Shown here in pieces: positions 1-11,100 of a stretch of 64,000 nt of DNA. The stretch comes from Simmondsia chinensis. Its lineage: Eukaryota; Streptophyta; Magnoliopsida; Caryophyllales; Simmondsiaceae. The stretch lies in NCBI GenBank assembly GCA_018398585.1, contig JAGTTD010000015.1:2919001-2983000 (forward strand), read 5' to 3'. Position 1 is the stretch's first letter. Every line of letters starts with the position of its first letter. The position numbers and the translations under genes were made by a program. The notes under the pieces are model-generated. The model was not told the origin of the DNA and ran no database searches. It was given only the letters and a program-made list of their open reading frames with translations.

Positions 1-69
1 TTTATTAGAAAAATATTTTATTGTTTATCCAATAGTGTTTTATATATTAGTAAATATTTGAGAATTATG

Positions 70-375
70 CCTTGTTTAGGATAAAAGGGAATAAAGAAGA
101 GGAGGATAAGGTAATATTCTATTTTTATTTAGATATATCAAATTAATATAGGTGAGGTTAAACAAGGGTAAATAAATTATTCTTGTTTAACAATTAGGTA
201 AAGAGGTAAGGGTAAAGAGAGAGATAGTTAAAATAAAGGCAAAATTGTCCAAATTTTTTTAAAAATTTACCTTTCCACTCTTTACCTTCAATTTGGGTTA
301 AAGAAAATGGGGGTATTTACCCCCCATTAGCCTCATTTACCCCTCTCCAAAATTTGCCAAACGAAGGTAAGAGTT
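70..375. repeat. Unclassified dispersed repeat, copy 1
   Basis: AG-rich left part and CT-rich right part form loose inverted ends (…cttgtttag… and …tttgccaaacgaagg). A second copy with the same blocks ('tttaccttcc', 'cccctctttacc', 'gccaaa') lies at 57053-57300. This suggests a short DNA transposon (MITE) of undetermined superfamily. The stretch from 376 to about 732 holds T-runs and a CT microsatellite, with nothing else recognisable. Confidence 0.35.
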
Positions 376-744
376 TACTTATAACTCTAAATTTTATCTT
401 TTTTTTTTTTTATACTGTAGGGACATTAATACATTATGATACTTTAAAACTGGTTCTGTCTCTCTCTCTCTACTCAAACATAGATTTTTGATAGAGAATT
501 CGAAGTATCTAACACTTTTAGCCTGACTTACAGGGTCATATATAAGTGCAATTGCGTTTAATATTAAAATCAACTGACATTAGATAAAGCAACATATAAG
601 GCTTATATGTTGATTTATTCTTTCTCACAACTCTAATGTAATATTATTATTATTTTTTTTAATGTCTGGCTAGTCTCATACGTGAAATTGCTAAGACAAT
701 ATTTTATCAATTTTTAAAATAAAATAAAAGAAAATAATATGGGA

Positions 745-939
745 AGCCCATCATGAGGGGGTCTCAATTGGTGGCGTCTCCTACCTATGTGGTCATCGCC
801 CATGAGTTAGGAGTTCGATTCTCGCTGAGGATATACTCATGACTTACCTACTCATTGGGATTGTGGGCCTTCTTATAAGCCAAGATTGGCTGGGACAACC
901 CCGTCCCTCGTTACCAAACAAAAAAATAATAATAATAAT
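745..939 (+). mobile_element. tRNA-derived SINE, copy A
   Basis: The element carries a tRNA-like B box (gttcgattct) after an A-box-like start (tctcaattggtggcgtct) and ends in an (AAT)n-type tail. Near-identical duplications flank it: aataatatggga at 733-744 and aataatatgaga at 940-951. The same sequence recurs at 1217-1826 (interrupted) and on the minus strand at 38347-38520. So this is a pol III-transcribed SINE moved by LINE machinery. Confidence 0.65.
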
Positions 940-1216
940 AATAATATGAGAAAAAAATTATTAGCACGATACAATCCAAATGCATCCTTTACATATTTGG
1001 GCCAAAGAATTTTCATTTAAGTATTCAGTGTGATGGACCTTCACTAGATATGGGGCCTTTAAATCTCTGGGCCTTCCCCTTAACTTACTGATAAATAATG
1101 ATATACGAAACTAAAAATATATTATATTTTTTCTAGGGTTAGGACCCTTCGAAAATAATTTTTATACAAAGTAGCACGCTATAAAGGTAAGCCTAACGTC
1201 TGTACAGGATAGCAAG

Positions 1217-1826
1217 GCCTATCATAAGGGCGTCTTAGTTGGTGGCGTCTAGGGATGGCAATGGGGCGGGGCGGGTATGGGGGTTGTCTCCTCCATACCC
1301 GTACCCGCCACCCAAATCTTATACCCATACCCGCCCCATTACCCGCGGGTATCCAACGGGTATGCATTACCCGCCCGGTACCCTCTCTAATGTGCGTAGA
1401 AAACGATTATCTATACCGGGTCATAATAGTTATTTAATACTACTTTTAAAAATCAATTATATTTTTTTACAACATTGATAAACAATTTGGGTTATCGAAT
1501 TTAAACACGTATTTTTTTTAATTTGAAGGTTAATTATATACAAAATAAAGCGGGCATCACAGGTATGAGGTGGAGCGGGGCGGGGCAGGTATAAAACTAT
1601 ACCCGTACCCGCCCCATACCCGTGACGGGTACGGGACGGGTACCCATGGGTAGCGGGTTTTACTTGCTCCATTGTCATCCCTAGTGGCGTCTCTTACCCA
1701 TGCGGTCATCGCCTAGGGGTCAAGAGCTCGATTCTCGCTGAGGATATACTTATGACTTACCTGCTCATAGGGATTGCGGGCTTTCTCATGGGTCGGGGTT
1801 GGCTGGGGCAACCCAGTACCTTGTTA
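1217..1826 (+). mobile_element. tRNA-derived SINE, copy B, split by a MITE
   Basis: It has the same start (…gtcttagttggtggcgtc) and body (gctcgattctcgctgagg…) as copy A, but the first ~30 bp and the rest are separated by a 434-bp hAT-type MITE at 1250-1683. The SINE resumes at 1684 with a duplicated octamer. The tail ends near 1826 in an A-rich stretch. Possible degraded target duplications are 'tagca…taaaggtaag' around 1172-1190 and 1838-1857. Confidence 0.6.
1250..1683. mobile_element. hAT-type MITE nested in SINE copy B
   Basis: Terminal inverted repeats are tagggatggcaatg at the left and cattgtcatcccta at the right. A perfect 8-bp target duplication, gtggcgtc, sits at 1242-1249 and 1684-1691. 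An 8-bp duplication with TAGGG ends is typical of the hAT superfamily. The interior is rich in acccgccc/gggcgggt motifs and has no transposase, so it is non-autonomous. Confidence 0.8.
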
Positions 1827-2018
1827 CCAAAAATAATAGCATCCTGTAAAGGTAAGGCTGCATATTACCACCTAGACCCTGTCGTGGGCCCTTTTTAAAA
1901 TATTGGGCTACTGTTGTTGTAACATTAAAAATATTATTCGGTTTTAGATTTCCCAAAGAAAAGAATATTCTTCCATAAAGTATCTCTCTTAGTAAAACAA
2001 ACGCGTATAATCTATATA

Positions 2019-2233
2019 GGAATATACCTAGTGTCTTAAGGGCTCCCGTCTACACAGGGTTTGGAGGGGGCGGATGTACGCAGCTTTCCCCCTTCAGGGT
2101 GTTAACCTGAAGAGAGGCTGTTTCCTAGTGCCCCCAACCTGAGGGTGAGGACTTCCCATGAGGTCACCCATCCTGGTACTACTCTCCCCCAAGCACGCTT
2201 AATTTTGGAGTTCTAATGAGATCCGGTAACGGT
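2019..2233 (-). mobile_element. 5S rRNA-headed SINE, copy 1
   Basis: Read on the minus strand, the head matches plant 5S rRNA from about nucleotide 25 to its 3' end, including the A-box region (gttaagcgtgcttgg) and the C-box (aggatgggtgacct). It then continues into the Au/Angio-domain 3' region (gcctctcttcagg…gctgcgtacatcc…cactaggt). A perfect 14-bp duplication, gtataatctatata, flanks it at 2005-2018 and 2234-2247. The retroposed unit is therefore 215 bp, and this is not a functional 5S gene. Confidence 0.88.
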
Positions 2234-2240
2234 GTATAAT

Positions 2241-2267
2241 CTATATATATATATATATATATATATT
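2241..2267. repeat. (TA)n microsatellite
   Basis: A short TA dinucleotide run next to the 5' end of the 5S-headed SINE. It overlaps the SINE's target duplication. Confidence 0.9.
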
Positions 2268-2523
2268 TGTATTTTCACATTTAAAAAGTACGTTTATGTA
2301 TGCTTGCCAACCATGTGGAAGATATGTGTTTTATTGGTGTTGTTTGTATATCTATTCTTAATCTAGAACTAAAAGATCTCCAAACTTAACACAAAATCAA
2401 TTAAGAAATAAGGGTTTTTATTGACACATGTTAAGGTAAATTAATTACATGTTAATTATTTTTTTGTGATAATAACTAAAAAAATATTATTATAATTATA
2501 TGTTATATCATTCAACTAACTAA

Positions 2524-2773
2524 AAGTAACAGCAACATTTCCAATGCCTTAAGGGCTTCGGCCTAAGCAGGGTCTTGGGGATGGATGTACGCAGCCTTTC
2601 TCCTTCAGGGTGCTACCGTGAAGGGATGCTGTTTCCAAGAACCCTAAACCTGAGAGGTGCAACACGAGGACTTCTCAAAAGGTCACCCATCTTAATACTA
2701 CTCTCGTCCAAGCACGCTTAACTTTAGAGTTTTGATGAGATCCGATGCTTGCATTTTGGTACCCCCTTAGATC
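2524..2773 (-). mobile_element. 5S rRNA-headed SINE, copy 2 (long head)
   Basis: On the minus strand this 250-bp unit begins near the true 5' end of 5S rRNA (ggggtaccaaaatgcaagca corresponds to 5S positions ~1-25). It runs through the A box, intermediate element and C box (with some substitutions) and ends in the Angio-domain tail. A perfect 19-bp duplication, atatcattcaactaactaa, lies at 2505-2523 and 2774-2792. It shows that the head was originally a full 5S sequence. The tail lacks a long simple-repeat end. Confidence 0.88.
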
Positions 2774-2792
2774 ATATCATTCAACTAACTAA

Positions 2793-4018
2793 TAATCCAT
2801 TAATTAAGAGATCAATATGTGTTCAAAAAAGGAAAAAAGAGATAAATATTTCATAACAAAGATGAATTCATCAAGAAAAAAGAGTAATTAAGTATGATTA
2901 ATATGTCTTAATATGTGTCTAGATACATAGAATGATGTAAAAATAAATCGAATTGTTTTAATAATTAGTAATTTTATATTCACGCATAAATGCTTTTGCT
3001 TAGTTCATGGACAAAGATGAACATAATTAAACAGATCTATCCTACATATTATGCAAAAGAAAAGGAAAAAAAAGAAATATCTAACATTTATGACCTCATT
3101 TAATTAGACGCTGAAATATCTTTTTAATGGCACGGCAAATGCATGATCCAATAACGCACAATTATTACGTCAAATATGATTAAATCAATAATAGATTTTA
3201 TAGATCGACAACGATGAGATAATGTAGAATATAATAATAACCTATGCATTGCACGGGAAAAACCTAGTTGTTAATTATTATGGTTCAATTAATAATGCCA
3301 ATTGCTTATAATTTTAGACAATTGTCTCTCTCCCTTTCTTAATAAAGCTACAATCTAACTCGGGGTTATTGATACATTCATTTCAAAAGAGGTTTTATTC
3401 CAAAACCAATTGGCAATGGATAGTAGCTCGTTGGTTTTTATATTGGCATTTTTTTCTGATTATTATGTTGGCATTTGTTTCATTAGCGCACTGACATAGC
3501 ATTTCTTTCTTCAATCCAGACGGTAACAAATCACCACGCTCCGCATCTCACTTCTATGAGAGTTGGCTTTGCACTAGATTCCTAGTACTAGACGAACAGT
3601 ACAATCTCGGCGTAAGCACCACACATTGGACATGGCTTTTGCACAAGGGTTCTCATGTTAGTCCTAGGTGGACACTGCTATATCAGTGTCACCATTTAAG
3701 ACTTGAGATGAGAGACTGTACAGTTATATCATCCAGGGCTCAAGGCTTTTATCATACCAAGATCAGCTTCAAAGCACACTCAAGGTCTCTAATGAGACTG
3801 AGAATGGGCTCAATGAAATGTGAGAATCGACTTTGCAATACGTCATCCATAGACTCCACTTAAGACAATTGAATGACATCGGCCACCATATGGCCGTCAA
3901 TTCGTGGTGCAAGATTGACGATTCCAATACCAATGATACAGACTGAAGGAGTTCCATTGCAAAATTAATTGATAATGAGTGGAGTAGCTCTTTGGTTTAT
4001 ATATTGAAAATGAGTAGA
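2793..4018. other. Intergenic, nothing assigned
   Basis: AT-rich sequence without a recognisable gene. A less AT-rich block at about 3520-3960 has short open frames (up to 74 codons), but I see no family signature in them. Two near-repeats of 'gagtagctc' occur at about 3980-4028. Confidence 0.4.
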
Positions 4019-4030
4019 GTAGCTCCTTGA

Positions 4031-4118
4031 TTTTTTTTTTTTTTTCGATAACTTGCAAAAGATCACGATACAACAACCGAGGACCCCATAAAGCATGGCC
4101 CCAAGACCACAAAGAGCA
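4031..4118 (-). mobile_element. 5'-truncated LINE 3' end
   Basis: The sequence begins with a T-run followed by 'cgataacttgcaaaagatca', that is, on the minus strand, a LINE 3' end finishing '…ttatcg' plus poly(A). The same terminal motif recurs at about 19209, 27905, 28603, 32880 and 35152. No coding remnant is visible. Confidence 0.45.
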
Positions 4119-4211
4119 GAGGGCAAAACAGAAAATATTAGATAGTCAAATTGGATAAAATTCGAATATATGCCTCATGTGCTCATGAATATACATGTGG
4201 GTTATTACCCA

Positions 4212-4510
4212 TTTCATAACTGTCGAGCCAGTACTAACATTTTCAGGATCCTAAGCGAATGTTTAAAATAAGACCCTTTATATATAACAAATTTTTTATT
4301 AAAAGCATAATACTAATACAATCATTATAAAAACTTTAATAATAAAACTCACTATTATTAACAATTGGTATTTTTGGAAGAAAAAATGACTAATTCTTCC
4401 TCATAATTATCAAAAAAAGAGTTAGTATTAACAATTAAGACTTTAAAAACACTATCCTTAAAACTTGGAGCCCCTACAATTTGAAAGTCCAAAACGGTTA
4501 CTTGTTTTGG
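4212..4510. repeat. Degenerate hAT-like MITE (gagcc…gccc family)
   Basis: It shares blocks with the MITEs at 21853-22041 and 24400-24585: 'gagccagtactaacattttc', 'tatatataacaaat', 'aaacttggagcccctac'. The ends are degraded and no target duplication is clear. Confidence 0.35.
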
Positions 4511-4518
4511 GTTATATC

Positions 4519-5070
4519 TAGGGATGACAATTGTGTTGTGTCGTCTCGTGTTCGTGTTCGTGTTCGTGCTATGCGAGAGGTCTTAAGAATAGGGTCAATC
4601 CAAACCCGACCCATTTATTAAATGGGTTAGAAACTCTCAACCCTTATCCAACCCAATTATTAAACGGGGAACCCACGGGTTACCCATTTAATTATATTGG
4701 AGACTTTTTTTCATTAAATGCTAGTTTTTTAGCTTAAAAATATGTTAATAATGCACTTCATGGTTAATAATACCAATAGATACTTGTTATATCTATAACT
4801 ATTAAAATAAACTATCAAATTAATATTAATAAATATAGTTCAATTATCTTAACTCAAAAAATATATATATGATAAAAATAATGTATTACTTAAATACCTA
4901 ATATAACTATATAAATGGGTCAATTGTTTTGAAAACGGGTTATATGGGTCAACTCAAATTCACCCCGGCTTCAAAACCCACGACCCAAACCCGCTATCTT
5001 CGTATCATGTCGTGCTGTATTATCATATCGTGTTAGATTTTATCAGCCCAGTTATATCCGGTCCTAATAA
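4519..5070. repeat. Putative hAT-like non-autonomous element
   Basis: The left end tagggatgacaatt resembles the inverted repeat of the MITE at 1250-1683. It is followed by cgtgttcgtgttcgtgttcg repeats and 'acccgacccattta' / 'aaatgggttagaaac' motifs in both orientations. The right end is not resolved. Confidence 0.4.
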
Positions 5071-5872
5071 GTGTTAAATCTAAAATTATAAAAATTTTGT
5101 CGATGGCTTCATTCCAAAACAATAATTTAATGGCGGCTCATGTACATAATGACACGAAATTACCCTTCATTATTTTAAAAAAAAAATCTATGATGATCCT
5201 ATCCTTATGTCCAATCATACACTTCATTTGTACAAAAATAAAAAAAAAGAAATTAGTTGACATACTGATAATTATTCTATTATAGTTTTACTAACGAGAA
5301 ATCCGGTTATCTGGTAAATCCCGCCCCATGCAGTGATCCACATACCACAGAAGCCACTTACGTCAAGGATTCCTAAGCGAGAGGTTCAAAGAGAAAAGTG
5401 AACTGTAATCCTTTTGATCTAAAATAACACTCTATTCTATTATAGTTGATAATTATTTTGAGTTCAAATCTCATAATCACAAATCCAGTTATAATCCTAT
5501 CATTTCTTGTACAAAATATAGAAAATAGTTGGTAATCTTTTATATGTCGCTTTTGAATATTCTTATTACATAAGGGGTTTTTTTTTTTTTTGGAAAATAT
5601 TCTAATTTAAAAAAAATGTGAATATGTTGATTAAAACTACATGAGCAATACTATATGTATCAAAAATAAATACTTAATTTGTGTAAGAAATATAGATTGC
5701 AAGAGCAGCTTATAAAAGCAGCTCATTTAATATTATTTCTATAATAAAATGATATCTATATCATTTTTTAGAATATAAATTGAATATCTAAATTGGATAC
5801 ATTTGCCATGTACTGTGCACACACTGCCTGTGTGTCCGGGCATAGCTTGTGTGTTATCTTGTGTGCTATCAA

Positions 5873-5962
5873 GGTGATATTGATGTTTAGCAAGTCCCCA
5901 CAGGGGAATTAGCTGACATCTTCATAAAGGATCTCTCAACAAATCTGATGCTGAATGGAAAC
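5873..5962 (+). pseudogene. Copia RNase H C-terminal fragment
   Basis: Frame-by-frame reading gives a stretch with the signature V-P-T-G-E-L-A-D-I-F-x-K-x-L-S-T, matching the end of Ty1/copia RNase H (the conserved 'ADIFTK' region). A stop interrupts it just upstream and no other copia domain is visible nearby. The AT-rich sequence that follows (to about 6420) may be a decayed LTR. Confidence 0.5.
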
Positions 5963-6582
5963 GTTAAATTCAAATTGAACACATCAATTCAAAGATTAAA
6001 TTCAGAATCCACCTAGAGAAAGAAAATAACTAGAGTTTTTTATTCTTAAAACTGATGAATCATTCAAACTAATAATAATAGAGAGTACTTATAGGGAAAC
6101 TGGACACTCTAAAACACAAAATTATGGAAATACCATAAAAATAAAATACTAAATTATAAAAATACTACTAAAAATGCAAAATTACAAAATGCCTGTTTGG
6201 GTTTATGGCAGTCCAATTGCTCTAGAAATTATTCTGCTACTCGTCCTACATCACAAGCGTGCTCAAGTGCCTGAAGAGCATATCAACGGAAATAAATACG
6301 ATTTCGAATTCTTCGAACAAAACAAAAAAAAAAAATCATATTTCAATTTTTTTTTTTTTTGGTTGTAATTGAATAAAAAAAACCGCTTAATGCATCTTCG
6401 GGATAATCTCTTCATAGTTTTCACCTGTATACATTGAGAGGGCGTATTACTAATAACTAATTCTTTTCAATAATCCTATTTACTCTAAAACTTTATTCTA
6501 TCATATCTTATATATTATCTATTTATTTTCTCTATATATGACATGTTGATAGCGCTAATATGCAAATTGCCTATTCGTATTT

Positions 6583-6898
6583 GAGTTATTTATATTTTAG
6601 TACTTTGATATTTTTGAAAATAATAAAAAGGACCCTGACTTTTTTAAATTATTAAAAAAGTCCCTAAGTTTTGAAATGTACCTATAAAGTAAGATAAAGG
6701 GTGTTGAAATGTACTTTAAGTCATTTTATTATAGCGTTAATAAAAAGCAGTTGTCACGTTAGCTCTGTCAATGAAAAATAACATCATCACACTTGAGATG
6801 AGTCTTTTTATTAATACGAAAAAATTTTAGAGATCTTTCTAATAATTCATTCATGGTCCTTTTTATTATTTCCAAAAACCTCGGAGTACTAAAATATA
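6583..6898. mobile_element. MITE with long inverted repeats, family M1
   Basis: The left arm 'gttatttatattttagtact' and the right arm (reverse complement of 'agtactaaaatataaataac') start an imperfect inverted repeat of over 80 bp: 'aataataaaaaggacc' on the left, 'ggtcctttttattatt' on the right. The same family occurs at 52932-53435. Long arms without coding capacity suggest a Mutator-like or foldback MITE. Confidence 0.6.
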
Positions 6899-7134
6899 AA
6901 TAACCCTTAATATTTCTATTTTTTACTTTAACACTAGACATAAAAATTTGATGCTTACCTACATACTCTATAAAAATTTGATCCTTACCTACATACTCTA
7001 TATTAATTTATGATAAGATTAACTATCTTCTCTTAATTTAAATGTACGTAAATCATTATACAGACAAACTCTATTTCTTATTTATATTAATGATATAATT
7101 TATCAATTATAACTTATAAATATACAACAACTAC

Positions 7135-7189
7135 AACAGCCTAATGCCTGCCGAGACAGGATTTGGGGAGGCTAAGACGTACGCAGCCC
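7135..7189 (-). repeat. Angio-domain SINE fragment
   Basis: The stretch caacagcctaatgcctgccg…gatttggggaggc…acgtacgcagccc matches the 3' domain of the window's SINE superfamily in reverse orientation. It is cut off after about 55 bp, where LTR-like sequence begins. Confidence 0.55.
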
Positions 7190-7552
7190 AGTCACAACTG
7201 GCGAGTATTTGACGGATTCGGGATGGCGAGTACATGACGAGGAGGAGCAACATGATTGAAGATAGAGTTAGAGTTTAATTAGGATTTAGTTTAATTTTAG
7301 ATTTAAATTTTGAATTATCTTTCAGAATTTTGGTCTTATTCAAAGAGCTCCCCTATATATACTAGAGGAGTTCTAAGGCTTAGGACTTCGTAATTTTCAA
7401 ATTAATTTCCTATTTTAGAGCCTCTTTGCTCCGGTTGTGAGAATCGAGTTTTACTTTCCTCTTGAAATTTTGTAATTTCATTAATAAAATTAAAGGGAAG
7501 GCCATTGAACCTTCCCGTTCCTCTAAATTTCTCACTTATGTGCTGCATCAAG
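7190..7552 (+). mobile_element. LTR fragment related to the 28.8-kb gypsy LTR
   Basis: It shares ordered blocks with the LTRs at 28819-29931 and 32052-32601: 'agatttaaattttgaatta', 'agctcc…tatatactagagg', 'aatttcattaataaaatt', and the end '…tgtgctgcatca'. No internal region follows, so it is a solo or truncated LTR of the same family. Confidence 0.55.
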
Positions 7553-7616
7553 CTAATTTCAAAAAGCTCCCCATTCTAGGGGTATCCAATTATTCCACAA
7601 TTACCTTCTTTCAATA

Positions 7617-7709
7617 TAACAACAACAACAACAACAGTCCCAGTGTCTTGCGGCTCCCGCAGAAAGCAGGGTCCGGGGGGGGGGGGGGTGTACGCAGCCT
7701 TACCCCTTC
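7617..7709 (-). mobile_element. Angio-domain SINE, distal part (split by gypsy)
   Basis: The (CAA)n end and 'cagtgtcttgcggctcccgc…gtacgcagccttacccct' form the 3' part of a minus-strand SINE. The element resumes at 13051 with 'ccagatggaaaggagactgt'. A Ty3/gypsy element lies between, with CCTTC duplicated at 7705-7709 and 13051-13055. A 14-base G run at about 7676-7689 falls in this part. Confidence 0.75.
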
Positions 7710-8130
7710 TGTTGCAGGGAAATTCGTTGCAGAGAAGCAGGGGAATTTTGGCGGGAGATTAACTAACTTTAACAGCTTTTTGAGGGCAAGAGGTCACATG
7801 AGGAGCGCGGGTCATTTTTTAGTCGAGGCACGTGCGCGGCACGTGAGCGCAGGGTTTTGCCTTGTTCAGCTGGGAGTGTGAGTACGTGAAGAGTTTGTTA
7901 TTTTTTAGTAACTAACTCTGCAAATTAGCATCTTTATTTTTATTTTTCCTTTTTGCAATTAGCTGCTATATATTGGTATTTGATGTATTAGGGTTTATTA
8001 TCAATGAAATCAAACTTATCTTCTTCCTATACTCTTTTCCTGTCCTCAATATTCTTCTATTTCTTTCCTCCCTCATACTCTATTTCTGGTTTTTCTCACT
8101 AATTTGGGGTAATTTTGAGCTTCGGTATCA
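7710..8130 (+). mobile_element. 5' LTR of Ty3/gypsy element
   Basis: A 421-bp LTR starting TG (tgttgcaggg) and ending CA (cggtatca). It aligns without gaps to 12630-13050 at an offset of 4920 bp, with 9 substitutions (7 transitions, 2 transversions, 2.1%). A TATA-like 'ctatatattgg' at about 7966-7976 is a plausible promoter. Confidence 0.95.
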
Positions 8131-8131
8131 C

Positions 8132-8144
8132 TGGTATCAGAGCT
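8132..8144 (+). other. Primer-binding site (initiator tRNA-Met type)
   Basis: tggtatcagagct starts two bases after the 5' LTR. It is complementary to the 3' end of plant initiator methionine tRNA, the usual primer of many plant LTR retrotransposons. Confidence 0.9.
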
Positions 8145-8176
8145 CTGATCCTCGGCTGTGGTAGGTGCAAGCGAGT

Positions 8177-11100
8177 ATGGCGGATAGTACCCGATCAACA
8201 ACTGAGGTTAGACGTGTGCAGGAAAAATTTGATCATGCCATTGATGACAGTCGTGACTGCGCAAATACCTCGACCAGAAGTGAGAGCAAGAGTGTCTAAT
8301 GGAGCTTCTAACTCATCAGCTGCAAATCCGAATCAAAGGACTCATCAACAGGAGCTTCAGGGTGGTAATTCCTCTTTTGCTACTCGATTAGGTATGATGG
8401 ACTTTCCCCTCTTTGATGGTGAAGATGTCAATGGCTGGTTGTTCACTTGTGAACAATTTTTCTTGATTGATAGTACCCCTGAATACGATAAAATTAGAGT
8501 TGCCTCGATCCATTTAAGAGGAATTCCTCAACAATGGCATAGGCGATTTGTCACTACCAACCCTGATTTCCTTGCTATGAGATGGTTTAAGTATGCTAGG
8601 ATGATGAAGGGAAGATTTGGTAATGCTTACGAGGACCCAATCTCTGATATAATGAGCCTAAAACAGATGGGTACAGTGGGGGAATACTTGGGAAAATTCG
8701 ATCAAATATCAGTGAGGACAGATTTAAATGAATTGCAGCTTGTTAGTTGTTTTGTGGCTGGTTTAAGGGAGGACACAGCTCTAGCGGTGAGAGGATGGCA
8801 GCCTACTACATTGCAGCATGCTGTGTGTTTGGCTAAATTGGGTGAATCAAAAATTGAGGCTCTTACTAGACAGCTTAAACATAGCAGACCACCCCTACTA
8901 CCCACCCCGAGTGGACCCAGACCACATCCAAACAGCTTCAGACCCATGCCTAATCGCCCTGGTGCAGTAACCCAACTCCCTGCACAAATAAACCGAACCC
9001 AAAGAACTATGTCAAGAGCTGAGCTGCAAGACAAAAGAGCCAAGGGGTTATGTTACTTTTGTGATGAGAAATTTGAAGCGGGACATAGGTGCAAAAACAA
9101 GGGCCCTCAGCTATTTTTAGTTGAGCTTGATGATGAATGGGAAGAAGACACAATGGAAGCACCGCAACCTGCAATTGAAGAAGCTTACCTCCCAGATTCT
9201 GCTGCACACATTTCTTTGCACGCTTTGGCTGGTGCGACCTCTTACAAAACTCTAAGTGTGACTGGTTCTATCAGGAGATAGCCCATACATATCCTAATAG
9301 ATTCTGGTTCAACCCATAACTTTATCGATGTTCACTTGGCTCACAAACTTGGCTGTAGAGTGAAGACAGTAGCAGCATTGTCCGTGACTGTGGCAGATGG
9401 TTCTAAGCTAGAGTGCAACCAGCAATGTCGTGATGTGCAATGGAAGATGCATAATTCATGTTATACCTCCAATTTTCTTCTCATTCCCTTAGGAGGGTGT
9501 GACATGGTGCTAGGAATTGAGTGGCTCTCTTCTTTAGGAGACATTCACTGCAATTTTCAGCACTTAACTATGACTTTCTCGATGAAGGGAGAGACCAAGG
9601 TGCTCAAAGGGGAGGGCACTAATGTATGCAAATTAGTGAGTGCCAAGGGACTGACCAGAGCCATGGCTGGCACTCCAGTTATAGCCCTGCTGCAAGTGAC
9701 ATCAGAAGGCAATGAGGATGATGGATTTGAGCTGCAGATGGTTCAGGCTGCACCAACGACAAACATTCAATCTGAGTTACCTGTTGCAGTTTCAACCTTG
9801 CTGCATTAGTATGACCCCCTTTTTGATGAACCTCACTTACTACCTCCTAGTAGGCCTCCTTTCGACCATAGAATCCATTTGAGAGAAGGAACCCAACCAA
9901 TTAACAAAAGACCTTACCGTTACCCTTCACTCCAAAAAGATGCCATGGAGGAAATTGCTCATGAATTGCTTAGAAAAGGGTATATCCAGCACAGTAATAG
10001 CCCTTTTGCATCAGCAGTGGTCCTTGTAAAGAAGAAGGATGGTACTTGGAGGATGTGTATTGATTATCGTGACCTTAATCAAGCAACCATCAAGGATAAG
10101 TTCCCAATCCCTTTACTGCAGGAGCTGTTTGATGAGTTGGAGGCTGCAAGATACTTTACAAAGCTCGATTTGAGATCTGGTTATTACCAGATTAGGATGG
10201 ATGCTAATGATGCCCAAAAGACAGCCTTTAGGACACATTTTGGACACTTTGAGTTCTTGGTGATGCCCTTTGGTCTCACCAATGCTCCTTCCACATTTCA
10301 GGCTCTTATGAACACTGTGTTTGCTGCTCACCTTCGTAAATTTGTGCTAGTTTTTTTTGATGACATCCTTATTTATAGCTCAAATCTGGAAGATCACATC
10401 AAGCATCTGCAAGTGGTGTTTCAGTTGCTGCAGCAGCACCAATTATTTGTGAAGAAGAGCAAGTGCACTTTTACGCCAGACCAGATTGAATACTTGGGCC
10501 ATATTATTGCACATGGGATGGTCTCTACAGATCCAAAGAAGCTCCAAGCTGTGCAAGAATGGTGTACTCCGACTACCCTCAAACAACTCAGAGGCTTCTT
10601 AGGCCTAACTGGGTATTATAGGAGGTTCATCCAAGGGTATGGCACTCTGGCCAGACCCCTAACTGAACTCACAGGCCGAGAAAAGCTGCAGTGGAGTGAC
10701 ATAGCTCAGTCTACTTTTGTTAAATTGAAAGAGGCACTCATGAAGGCACCTGTGTTAGCCTTGCCTAACTTCAATAAACCTTTTGTAATCAAATCTGATG
10801 CAAGCAATGTAGGCTTGGGAGCTGTTTTAACACAAGAGGGACACCCTTTGGCTTACTTTAGCAAGGCCCTCAGCACCAAACAGCAGCAGCTGTCAGTTTA
10901 TGAGAGGGAATTACGTACAGTAGTAGCAGCAGTACTTCAATGGCAGCAATATCTACTCAACAACAGTTTTGTTATTCGCACGGATCAAAGAAGTTTAAAA
11001 TACCTTCTGGATCAAAAAATTCACACTCATTTCCAGCGTATGTGGCTCTCCAAGCTGATGGGGTTTAGCTATGTGATTGATTACAAGAAGGGTAAGGAGA

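Noticed and set aside
7462..7881. 139-codon plus-strand frame
   Set aside because: It runs across an LTR fragment, a SINE and the gypsy LTR; it is a chance frame.
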